DNA of 14,412 bases from Symbiodinium natans (GCA_905221605.1 CAJNDS010000737.1:64001-78412), one strand, 5' to 3'; shown: positions 1-7,954, counted from the first letter of the stretch. Numbers and translations: made by a program. The notes: a model not told the origin generated them from the letters alone.

Positions 1-698
1 GCTTCCTCAGCTTGTAGTGTCCTGGGAAATCTCAGCTTCCTCAGCAGCTTGTAGTGGCCTGGCAAATCTCAGCTTCCTCAGCTTGTAGTGGCCTGGCAAA
101 TCTCAGCTTCCTCAGCTTGTAGTGGCCTGGCAAATCTCAGCTTCCTCAGCTTGCAGTGGCCTGGCAAATCTCAGCTTCCTCAGCTTGTAGTGGCCTGGCA
201 AATCTCAGCTTCCTCAGCTTGTAGTGGCTTGCTTGGCAAATCAGCTTCCTCAGCTTGTAGTGGCCTGGCAAATCAGCTTGTAGTGGCTTGCTTGGCAAAT
301 CAGCTTCCTCAGCCTGTAGTGGCCTGGCATCTCAGCTTCCTCAGCTTGCAGTGGCCTGGCAAATCTCAGCTTCCTCAGCTTGTACTGGCCTGGCAAATCT
401 CAGCTTCCTCAGCTTGTAGTGGCCTGGCAAATCTCAGCTTCCTCAGCTTGCAGTGGCCTGGCAAATCTCAGCCTGTCAAATCTCAGCTTCCTCGGCTTTT
501 AGTGGCCTGGCAAATCTCAGCTTCCTCAGCTTGTAGTGGCCTGGCAAATCTCAGCTTCCTCAGCTTGTAGTGGCCTGGCAAATCTCAGCTTCCTCAGCTT
601 GCAGTGGCCTCGCAAATCTCAGCTTCCTCGGCTTGTAGTGGCCTTCTCAGCTTCCTCAGCTTGTAGTGGCCTGGCAAATCTCAGCTTGTAGTGGCCTG
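1..698 (+). repeat. 34-bp satellite array, segment A part 1 (plus orientation)
   Basis: Tandem copies of the 34-bp unit in plus orientation run up to island 1. Most copies differ from the consensus by one or two bases. The commonest changes are T to C in CTTGTAGTGG (giving CTTGCAGTGG) and A to G in CCTCAGC. Several copies are shortened or rearranged: GGCTTGCTTGGCAAATC at 225-241 and again near 284-300, a GGCATCTCAG deletion near 324, a CAGCCTGTCAAATC join near 468-482, and GGCCTTCTCAG near 641. These private variants recur elsewhere in the window, so they serve as markers of duplication. No gene is visible. The open frame at 88-570 starts at GTG and simply translates the repeat. Confidence 0.95.
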
Positions 699-1014
699 TT
701 GCACGGTTGAAGCTGGAGAACCTGATGTTGGGGTCCCGAGGCAAGAGCGACCTTTTTTTGTGAGTCTAACGGTGTGGAAAGGAGCTTGCAGGCCGGCGTT
801 AACAGGGTCTCAAGGTGTGATGGGTGGACAAGAGAGAGCCATGTGATGAGACTGTAGAACCACTTCTAGTATCTGTTCATGAGTGATGGATTCCAGGGTC
901 TTTGAGGCAGCAACAACCGCCCCTTGAATCCTAACCTGCGATCAGCTAGATTGTATGGGTCTTGAAGGTAGGGTCTCAGAGCGTGAAAGGAAGCATTACA
1001 TGAGCAATAAATAT
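699..1014. other. Island 1: non-satellite insertion, longest of three related copies
   Basis: A 316-bp unique-looking sequence interrupts the array. The satellite stops after GTGGCCTG at about 698 and resumes with TGGCAAATCTCAG at about 1016. The island has a T7 run (753-759) and an AATAAA hexamer (1006-1011) just before the satellite restarts. Bases 716-914 align with islands 2 and 3; the flanks 699-715 and 915-1014 are found only here. On the minus strand a frame of about 40 codons containing TLESITHEQILEVVLQS stays open, but the 28-bp difference between copies changes the frame downstream, so I do not call it coding. It could be a fragment of a transposable element, an endogenous retroviral LTR, a retrocopy, or captured flanking DNA. 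I recognise no family, and see no clear target-site duplication or LTR ends. Confidence 0.85.
1006..1011 (+). promoter_or_regulatory. AATAAA hexamer (possible polyadenylation signal)
   Basis: The canonical polyadenylation hexamer lies about 5 bases before the end of island 1 on the plus strand. This would fit the 3' end of a transcribed element or retrocopy in plus orientation. No poly(A) tract follows: the satellite resumes within about 10 bases. A chance match is possible, because AATAAA is common. Islands 2 and 3 lack this part. Confidence 0.3.
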
Positions 1015-1049
1015 GTGGCAAATCTCAGCTTCCTCAGCCTGGCAAATCT

Positions 1050-1600
1050 CAGCTTCCTCAGCTTGTAATGGCCTGGCAAATCTCATCTTCCTCAGCTTGT
1101 AGTGGCCTGGCAAATCTCAGCTTCCTCAGCTTGTAGTGGTCTGGCAAATCTCAGATCTCAGCTTCCTCAGCTTGCAATGGCCTGGCAAATCTCAGCTTCC
1201 TCAGCTTGTAGTGTCCTGGGAAATCTCAGCTTCCTCAGCAGCTTGTCGTGGCCTGGCAAATCTCAGCTTCCTCAGCTTGTAGTGGCCTGGCAAATCTCAG
1301 CTTCCTCAGCTTGTAGTGGCCTGGCAAATCTCAGCTTCCTCAGCTTGTAGTGGCCTGGCAAATCTCAGCTTCCTCAGCTTGTAGTGGCCTGGCAAATCTC
1401 AGCTTCCTCAGCTTGTAGTGGCCTGGCAAATCTCAGCTTCCTCAGCTTGTAATGGCCTGGCAAATCTCAGCTTCCTCAGCTTGTAGTGGCCTGCAAATCT
1501 CAGATCTCAGCTTCCTCAGCTTGCAATGGCCTGGCCTGGCAAATCTCAGCTTCCTCAGCTTGTAGTGGTCCTGGGAAATCTCAGCTTCCTCCAGCTTGTA
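1050..1600 (+). repeat. Higher-order repeat of about 350 bp (two copies)
   Basis: Two blocks share a run of unusual variants in the same order: a CTCAGATCTCAG unit, then GCTTGCAATGG, then a TCCTGGGAAATC unit. Copy 1 runs about 1050-1250 and copy 2 about 1400-1600; CAGATCTCAG starts at 1152 and 1501, an offset of 349. Copy 2 has an extra CCTGG and other 1-base changes. The start of the window (1-55) matches 1195-1249 (offset 1194), a third partial copy of the same block. This indicates duplication of multi-unit blocks rather than independent mutation. Confidence 0.7.
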
Positions 1601-1878
1601 GTGGCCTGGCAAATCTCAGCTTCCTCAGCTTGTAGTGGCCTGGCAAATCTCAGCTTCCTCAGCTTGTAGTGGCCTGGCAAATCTCAGCTTCCTCAGCTTG
1701 TAGTGGCCTGGCAAATCTCAGCTTCCTCAGCTTGTAGTGGCCTGGCAAATCTCAGCTTCCTCAGCTTGTAGTGGCCTGGCAAATCTCAGCTTCCTCAGCT
1801 TGTAGTGGCCTGGCAAATCTCAGCTTCCTCAGCTTGTAGTGGCCTGGCAAATCTCAGCTTCCTCAGCTTGTAGTGGCC
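1592..1878 (+). repeat. Run of about eight identical consensus units
   Basis: All 287 bases follow the 34-bp consensus with no substitution or indel, by reading each line. It is the longest perfect stretch I found in the window. It suggests recent local amplification or homogenisation, or collapse by consensus calling. It is flanked by variant-rich DNA on both sides. Confidence 0.8.
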
Positions 1879-2700
1879 CGCAAAATCTCAGCTTCCTCCT
1901 GTAGTGGCCTGGGAAATCTCAGCTTCCTCAGCTTGTAGTGGCAAATCTCAGCTTCCTCGGTCTGGAAATCTCAGCTTCCTCAGCTTGTAGTGGCCTGGCA
2001 AATCGCATTCCTCAGCTGGTAGTGGCCTGGCAAATCTCAGCTTCCTCGGCTTGTAGTGGCCTGGCAAGTCTCAGCTTCCTCAGCTTGTAGTGGCCTGGCA
2101 AATCTCAGCTTCCTCAGCTTGCGGTGGCCAGGCAAATCTCAGCTTCCTCAGCTTGCAGTGACCTGGCAAATCTCAGCTTCCTCAGCTTGCAGTGGCCTGG
2201 CAAATCTCAGCTTCATCAGCTGATAGTGGCCTGGCAAATCTCAGCTTCCTCAGCTTGTAGTGGCCTGGCAAATCTCAGCTTGTAGTGGCCTGGCAAATCT
2301 CAGCTTCCTCAGCTTGCAGTGGCCTGGCAAATCTCAGCTTCCTCAGCTTGTAGTGGCCTGGCAAATCTCAGCTTCCTCAGCTTGTAGTGGCTTGGCAAAT
2401 CTCAGCTTCCTCAGCTTGTAGTGGCCTGGCAAATCTCAGCTTGTAGTGGCCTGGCAAATCTCAGCTTCCTCAGCTTGTAGTGGCCTGGCAAATCTCAGCT
2501 TCCTCCGCTTGTGGCCTGGCAAATCTCAGCTTCCTCCGCTTGCAGTGGCCTGGCAAATCTCAGCTTCCTCAGCTTGCAGTGGCCTTGCAAATCTCAGCTT
2601 CCTCCGCTTGCAGTGGCCTGGCAAATCTCAGCTTCCTCAGCTTGCAGTGGCCTTGCAAAGCTCATCTTGCTCAGCCTGCAGTGGCCTGGCAAATCTCAGC

Positions 2701-2750
2701 TTCATCAGCTTGTAGTGGCCTGGCAGCCAGGCCACTACAAGCTGAGGAAG
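2701..2750. repeat. Junction 1: palindromic plus-to-minus array switch
   Basis: The array reverses orientation here. CTTGTAGTGGCCTGGC (2709-2724) is followed by a single A at 2725 and then its exact reverse complement (2726-2741). Pairing extends outward to about 2700/2750 with one mismatch (2704 against 2746). Further out the two sides do not share private variants, so this is a phase-matched join between different parts of the array and not the centre of a long recent palindrome. As single strand it could form a hairpin of about 24 bp with almost no loop. Confidence 0.9.
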
Positions 2751-3857
2751 CTGAGATTTGCCAGGCCATTACAAGCTGAGGAAGCTGAGATTTGCCAGGC
2801 CACCACAAGCTGAGGAAGCTGAGATTTGCCAGGCCAGTACAAGCTGAGGAAGCTGAGATTTGCCAGGCCACTACAAGCTAAGGAAGCTGAGGAAGCTGAG
2901 ATTTGCCAGGCCACTACAAGCTGAAGAAGCTCAGATTTGCCAGGCCACTACAAGCTGAGGAAGCTGAGATTCGCCAGGCCACTACAAGCTGAGGAAGCTG
3001 AGATCTGAGATTTGCCAGGCCACTACAAGCTGAGTAAGCTGAGATTTGCCAGGCTACTGCAAGCTGAGGAAGCTGAGATTTGCCAGGCCACTACAAGCTG
3101 AGGAAGCTGAGATTTGCCAGGCCACTACAAGCTGAAAAAAGCTGAGATTTGCCAGGCCACTACAAGCTGAGGAAGCTGAGATTTGCCAGGCCACTACAAG
3201 CTGAGGAGGCTGAGATCTGAGATTTGCCAGGCCACTACAAGCTCAGGAAGCTGAGGAAGCTGCAAGCTGAGGAAGATTCGCAAGGCCACCGCAAGCTGAG
3301 GAAGCTGAGATTTGCCAGGCCACTACAAGCTGAGGAAGCTGAGATTTGCCAGGCCACTACAAGCTGAGGAAGCTGAGATTTGCCAGGCCACTACAAGCTG
3401 AGGAAGCTGAGATTTGCCAGGCCACTACAAGCTGAGGAAGCTGAGATTTGCCAGGCCACTGCAAGCTGAGGAAGCTGAGATTTGCCAGGCCACTACAAGC
3501 TGAAAAAAGCTGAGATTTGCCAGGCCACTACAAGCTGAGGAAGCTGAGATTTGCCAGGCCACTACAAGCTGAGGAACTGCAAGCTGAGATTTGCCAGGCC
3601 AAGCTGGGATTTGCCAGGCCACTGCAAGCTGAGCCACTGCAAGCTGAGGAAGCTGAGATTTGCCAGGCCACTACAAGCGGAGGAAGCTGAGATTTGCCAG
3701 GCCACTACAAGCTGAGGAAGCTGAGATTTGCCAGGCCACTACAAGCTGAGGAAGCTGAGATCTGAGATTTGCCTGGCCACTACAAGCTGAGGAAGCTGAG
3801 ATTCGCCAGGCCACTACAAGCTGAGGATGCCAGGCCACTACAAGCTGATGAAGCTGA
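2726..3857 (-). repeat. 34-bp satellite array, segment B (minus orientation)
   Basis: About 33 units in reverse orientation lie between junctions 1 and 2. Private variants include CTGAAAAAAGCTG at about 3131 and 3501, and a compact rearranged block near 3211-3290 containing AAGATTCGCAAGGCCACCGC. That block matches 13203-13282 directly and 4987-5066 in reverse complement, so B shares ancestry with the large inverted-repeat arms. Nothing but satellite is visible; the open frame on the minus strand at 3425-3637 is a translated repeat. Confidence 0.95.
3211..3331 (-). repeat. Rearranged block shared with both inverted-repeat arms
   Basis: Starting at TGAGATCTGA, this block carries in order a CTCAGG unit, a 9-base expansion, a CTGCAAGCTG join and AAGATTCGCAAGGCCACCGC. 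The same order occurs at 13203-13323 (direct, offset 9992) and inverted at about 4946-5066. It is the clearest evidence that segment B is related to segment D and to the complement of segment C. After about 3331 the copies diverge: the arms have CTGATGAAG where B has the consensus. Confidence 0.8.
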
Positions 3858-3870
3858 ATCTCAGCTTCCT
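3845..3870. repeat. Junction 2: minus-to-plus array switch
   Basis: The array reverses from minus to plus at this point. AAGCTGA (3851-3857) is followed by ATC and then TCAGCTT (3861-3867), the reverse complement. Pairing continues outward as imperfect satellite symmetry. The outermost base of the right arm present in the window (14412) pairs with 3857, so the large inverted repeat begins at this switch as far as the window shows. Confidence 0.85.
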
Positions 3871-4123
3871 CAGCTTGCAGTGGCCTGGCAAATCTCAGCC
3901 TCTGGCCCGGGAAATCTCAGCTTCCTCCTGTAGTGGCCTGGGAAATCTCAGCTTCCTCAGCTTGTAGTGGCCGGTAAATCTCAGCTTCCTCAGCTTGTAG
4001 TGGCCTGGGAAATCTCAGCTTCCTCAGCTTGCAGTGGTGTGGCAAATCTCAGCTTCATCAGCTTGTAGTCTCAGCTTCCTCAGCTTGTAGTGGCTTGGTA
4101 AATCTCAGCTTCCTCAGCTTGTA
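3858..4123 (+). repeat. 34-bp satellite array, segment C part 1 (plus orientation)
   Basis: About eight variant-rich units lie between junction 2 and island 2. It includes GGCCCGGGAAATC (3904-3916), a CCTCCTGTAGTGG deletion (3926), GGCCGGTAAATC (3970) and GGTGTGGCAAATC (4036). The whole stretch is repeated in reverse complement at 14146-14412. Confidence 0.93.
3898..3972 (+). repeat. CCCGGG-containing variant module (several copies)
   Basis: A unit with GGCCCGGGAAATC, then a unit truncated to CTTCCTCCTGTAGTGG, then a CCTGGGAAATC unit form a distinctive module. The same order appears in reverse complement at about 8694-8768 (spacer) and 14297-14371 (right arm, the palindrome partner). A weaker form lies at about 1870-1950 (GGCCCGCAAAATC, then CTTCCTCCTGTAGTGG). 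CCCGGG is otherwise rare here. The spacer copy is not explained by arm pairing, so it marks a separate duplication. Confidence 0.7.
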
Positions 4124-4295
4124 GAGAACCTGATGTTGGGGTCCCGAGGGCAAGAGCGACCTTTTTTTATGAGTCTAACGGTGTGGACAGGAGCTTACAG
4201 ACCGGCGTTAACTGGGTCTCAAGGTGTGATGACTGTAGAACCACTTCTAGTATCTGTTCATGAGTGATTGATTCCAGGGTCTTTGAGGCAGTAAC
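4124..4295. other. Island 2: truncated copy of the non-satellite island
   Basis: This 172-bp sequence aligns with 716-914 of island 1. It differs by seven substitutions (about 4%), one inserted G (CCGAGGGCAAG) and a net 28-bp deletion after GTGTGATG. It lacks island 1's outer flanks and the AATAAA. Its edges fuse directly to satellite: CTTGTA then GAGAACC on the left, GTAAC then AGCTTCC on the right. It is identical to the reverse complement of island 3. The minus-strand open frame at 4167-4358 starts at GTG inside satellite and reads into the island; it is not conserved in frame in island 1, so I do not call it a gene. Confidence 0.9.
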
Positions 4296-7200
4296 AGCTT
4301 CCTCAGCTTGTAGTGGCCTGGCAAATCTCAGCTTCCTCAGCTTGCAGTGGCCTGGCACATCTCAGTCCTCAGCTTGTAGTGGCCTGGCAAATCTCAGCTT
4401 CCTCAGCTTGTAGTGGCCTGGCAAATCTCAGCTTCCTCAGCTTGCAGTAGCCTGGCAAATCTCAGCTTCCTCAGCTTGTAGTGGCGCCTGGCAAATCGCA
4501 GCTTCCTCAGCTTGTAGTGGCCTGGCAAATCTCAGCTTCCTCGGCTTGTCGTGGCCTGGCAAATCTCAGCTTCCTCAGCTTGTACTGGCCTGGCAAATCT
4601 CAGCTTCCTCAGCTTGCAGTGGCCTGGCAAATCTCAGCTTCCTCAGCTTGTAGTGGCCTTGCAAATCTCATCTTCCTCAGCTTGCAGGCCTGGCAAATCT
4701 CAGCTTCCTCAGCTTGCAGTGGCCTGGCAAATCTCAGCTTCCTCAGCTTCCTGAGCTTGTAGTGGCCTGGCAAATCTCAGCTTCTTCAGCTTGCAGTGGC
4801 CTGTCAAATCTCAGCTTCCTCAGCTTGTAGTGGCCTGGCAAATCTCAGATCTCTGGCCTGCGAATCTCAGCTTCCTCAGCTCGTAGTGGCCTGGGAAATC
4901 TCAGCTTCCTCAGCTTGCAGGGGTGTGGCAAGTCTCAGCTTCATCAGCTTGTAGTGGCCTGGCAAATCTCAGCTTCCTCAGCTTGCGGTGGCCTTGCGAA
5001 TCTTCCTCAGCTTGCAGCTTCCTCAGCTTCCTGAGCTTGTAGTGGCCTGGCAAATCTCAGATCTCAGCTTCCTCAGCTTGTAGTGGCCTGGCAAATCTCA
5101 GCTTCCTCAGCTTGTAGCGGCCTGGCAAATCTCCGCTTCCTCAGCTTGTAGTGGCCTGGCAAATCTCAGCTTCCTCAGCTTGTAGTGGCCTGGCAAAATC
5201 TCAGCTTCCTCAGCTTGTAGTGGCCTGGGAAATCTCGGCTTCCTCAGCTTGTGGCCTGGCAAATCTCAGCTTCCTCAGCTTGCAGTGGCCTCGCAAATCT
5301 CAGCTTCCTCAGCTTGCAGTGGCCTTGCAAATCTCATCTTCCTCAGCTTGCAGGCCTGGCAAATCTCAGCTTCCTCAGCTTGCAGTGGCCTGGCAAATCT
5401 CAGCTTCCTCAGCTTCCTGAGCTTGTAGTGGCCTGGCAAATCTCAGCTTCTTCAGCTTGTAGTGGCTTGGCAAACCTCAGCTTGTAGTGGCCTGGCAAAT
5501 CTCAGCTTCCTCAGCTTGCAGTAGCCTGGCAAATCTCAGCTTCCTCCGCTTGTAGTGGCTTGGCAAATCTGATCAGCTTGTAGTGGCCTGGCAAATCTCA
5601 GCTTCCTCAGCCTGCATGGAATGGCCTGGGAAATCTCAGCTTCCTCAGCTTGTAGTGGCCTGACAAATTTCAGCTTCCTCAGCTTGTAGTGGCCTGGCAA
5701 ATCTGAGCTTCCTCAGCCTGTAGTGGCCTGACAAATCTCAGCTTCCTCAGCTTGTAGTGGCCTGGCAAATCTCAGCTTCCTCAGCTTGCAGTGGCCTGGC
5801 AAATCTCAGCTTCCTCAGCTTGCAGTGGCCTGGCAAATCTCAGCTTCCTCAGCTTGCAGTGGACTGGCAAATCTCAGCTTCCTCAGCTCGTAGTGGCCTG
5901 GCAAATCTCAGCTTCCTCGCTTGTAGTGGCCTGGCAAATCTCAGCTTCCTCAGATTGTAGTGGCCTGGCAAATCTCAGCTTCCTCAGCTTGTAGTGGCCT
6001 GGCAAATCTCAGCGTGTAGTGGCCTGACAAATCTCAGCTTCCTCAGCTTGTAGTGGCCTGGCAAATCTCAGATCCCATCTTCCTCAGCTTGTAGTGGCCT
6101 GGCAAATCTCAGCTTCATACAGCTTGTACGGCAAATCTCAGCTTCCTCAGCTTGTAGTGGCCTGCCAAATCTCAGCTTCATCAGCTTGTAGTAGCCTGAC
6201 AAATCTCAGCTTCCTCAGCTTGCAGTGGCCTGGCAAATCTCAGCTTCCTCAGCTTGCAGTGGCTTGGCAAATCTCAGCTTCCTCAGCTTGTAGTGGCCTG
6301 GCAAATCTCAGCTTCCTCAGCTTGTAGTGGCCTAGCAAATCTCAGCTTCCTCAGCTTGTAGTGGCCTGGCAAATCTCAGCTTCCTCAGCTTGTAGTGGCC
6401 TGGCGACTCTCAGCTTGCTCAGTTTGTGGTGGCCTGGGAAATCTCAACTTCCTCAGCTTGCAGTGGCCTGGCAAACCTCAGCTTCCTCAGCTTGTAGTGG
6501 CCTGGCAAATCTTCCTCAGCTTGTAGTGGCCTGGCAACTCAGCTTGTAGTGGCCGGGCAAATCTCAGCTTCCTCAGCTTGTAGTGGCCTGGCAAATCTCA
6601 GCTTCCTCAGCTTGTAGTGGCCTGGCAAATCTCAGCTTCCTCAGCTTGCAGTGGCCTGGCAAATCTCAGCTTCCTCAGCTTGCAGTGGCTTGGCAAATCT
6701 CAGCCTCCTCAGCTTGTAGTAGTGGCCTTCTCAGCTTCCTCAGCTTGTAGTGGCCTGGCAAAGTGGCCTGGCAAATCTCAGCTTCCTCAGCTTGTAGTGG
6801 CCTGGCAAATCTCAGATCTCAGCTTCCTCAGCTTGCAGTGGCCTGGCAAATCTCAGCTTCATCAGCTTGTAGTGGCCTGGCAAATCTCAGCTTCCTCAGC
6901 TTGTAGTGGCCTGGCAAACCTCAGCTTCCTCAGCTTCCTCAGCTTGTAGTGGCCTGGCGAATCTCAGCTTCCTCAGCTTGTAGTGGCCTGGCAAATCTCA
7001 GCTTCCTCAGCTTGTAGTGGCCTGGCAAATCTCAGCTTCCTCAGCTTGTAGTGGCCTGGCAAATCTCTGCTTCCTCAGCTTGTAGTGGCCCGGGAAATCT
7101 CAGCTTCCTCAGCTTGTAGTGGCCTGGCAAATCTCAGCTTCCTCAGCTTGTAGTGGCCTGGCAAATCTCAGCTTGTAGTGGCCTGGCAAATCTCAGCTTC

Positions 7201-7954
7201 TCAGCTTGTGTGGCCTGGAGTGGCCTGGCAAATCTCAGCTTCCTCAGCTTGTAGTGGCCTGGCAAATCTCACCTTCCTCAGCTTGCAGTGGCCTGACAAA
7301 TCTCAGCTTCCTCAGCTTGCAGTGGCCTGGCAAGTCTCAGCTTCATCAGCTGATAGTGGCCTGGCAAATCTCCGCTTCCTCAGCTTGTAGTGGCCTGGCA
7401 AATCTCAGCTTGTAGTGGCCTGGCAAATCTCAGCTTCCTCAGCTTGCAGTGGCCTGGCAAATCTCAGATTCCTCAGCTTGTAGTGGCCTGGCAAATCTCA
7501 GCTTCCTCAGCTTGTAGTGGCTTGCTTGGCAAATCAGCTTCCTCAGCTTGTAGTGGCCTGGCAAATCTCAGCTTCCTCAGCTTGTAGTGGCTTGCTTGGC
7601 AAATCAGCATCCTCAGCCTGTAGTGGCCTGGCATCTCAGCTTCCTCAGCTTGTAGTGGCCTGGCAAATCTCAGCTTCCTCAGCTTGTACTGGCCTGGCAA
7701 ATCTCAGCTTCCTCAGCTTGTAGTGGCCTGGCATATCTCAGCTTCCTCAGCTTGCAGTGGCCTGGCAAATCTCAGCTTCCTCAGCTTGCAGTGGCCTGGC
7801 AGATCTCAGCTTCCTCAGCTTGTAGTGGCCTGGCAAATCTCAGCTTCCTCAGCTTGTAGTGGCCTGGCAAATCTCAGCTTCCTCGGCTTGTAGTGGCCTG
7901 GCGAATCTCAGCTTCCTCAGCTTGTAGTGGCCTGGCAAATCTCAGCTTCCTCAG
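4296..7954 (+). repeat. 34-bp satellite array, segment C part 2 (plus orientation)
   Basis: About 108 units lie between island 2 and junction 3. Recurrent variants include CTCAGATCTCAG units (4846, 5060, 6812), CTTCCTGAGCTTG 9-base expansions (4747, 5029, 5411), GCTTCATCAGCTGATAGTGG (7340-7359) and GGCTTGCTTGGCAAATC (7519, 7589). The first 3.4 kb belong to the left inverted-repeat arm; 7724-7954 has no good match in the right arm. No gene, RNA or mobile element is visible. Confidence 0.95.
7240..7724 (+). repeat. Inner-arm block duplicated, in permuted order, in segment A
   Basis: Two parts of this block recur in segment A in the same orientation. Bases 7240-7520 match 2110-2390 at an exact offset of 5130, sharing GCTTCATCAGCTGATAGTGG and a unit cut to CTCAGCTTGTAGTGG, with about seven mismatches. 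Bases 7475-7724 match about 182-420 (offset 7293, then 7304 after an 11-base difference), sharing two GGCTTGCTTGG units and the TGTACTGG variant. In A these parts are in the opposite order, with island 1 and about 1.7 kb between them. The right-arm counterpart is 10369-10860 in reverse complement. Confidence 0.75.

Larger units (their letters stand above)
1015..2725 (+). repeat. 34-bp satellite array, segment A part 2 (plus orientation)
   Basis: About 50 units in plus orientation run from island 1 to the first orientation switch. The array is mixed in quality. Consensus-perfect units fill 1247-1451 and 1592-1878, whereas 1878-2040 and 2500-2700 hold many variants and short deletions such as GTGGCCCGCAAAATC and CGCTTGTGGCC. 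Block 2110-2390 is a direct copy of 7240-7520. No gene, RNA or mobile element is visible inside; open frames at 1102-1350 and 2446-2813 are repeat translations starting at GTG. Confidence 0.95.
3857..7723 (+). repeat. Left arm of a large inverted repeat
   Basis: This 3.87-kb arm is matched in reverse complement by 10369-14412. Paired positions add to 18269 for outer markers: 4124/14145, 4481/13788, 5151/13118, 5757/12512, 6094/12175 and 6361/11908. The sum is 18272 near 6949/11323 and 18092 near 7390/10702. Blocks compared through their translations (4481-4762, 5151-5420, 5757-5960, 6094-6327, 6361-6549 and 7390-7587) are identical to their partners. Known differences are an extra GTA near 6720, a base difference near 6705, TGTACTGG near 7685 against TGTAGTGG, and about 177 bases missing after 6960. 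The match fails beyond 7723. Confidence 0.92.

Noticed and set aside
88-570. 160-codon open frame with repeated AWQISASSACSGLANLS-like peptide
   Set aside because: It starts at GTG, uses only satellite units, and ends at the unit's TAG. It is a by-product of the 34-bp period, as are the other long frames on both strands.
699-1014. Solo LTR or complete retroelement
   Set aside because: AATAAA and a TGTTG start near 697 are suggestive, but I see no convincing TG...CA ends, primer site or target-site duplication, and no family match I can name.
1592-1878. Centromeric alpha-type satellite or CENP-B box
   Set aside because: The unit is 34 bp, not about 171 bp, and lacks the CG-containing CENP-B core. 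Centromere location cannot be judged from sequence alone.
2200-2230. GCTTCATCAGCTGATAGTGG as a transposon end or regulatory palindrome (CATCAGCTGATA)
   Set aside because: It is a unit carrying two substitutions, copied with its neighbouring units to 7340-7359 and, inverted, near 8265 and 10735. It is useful as a marker but not as a functional site.
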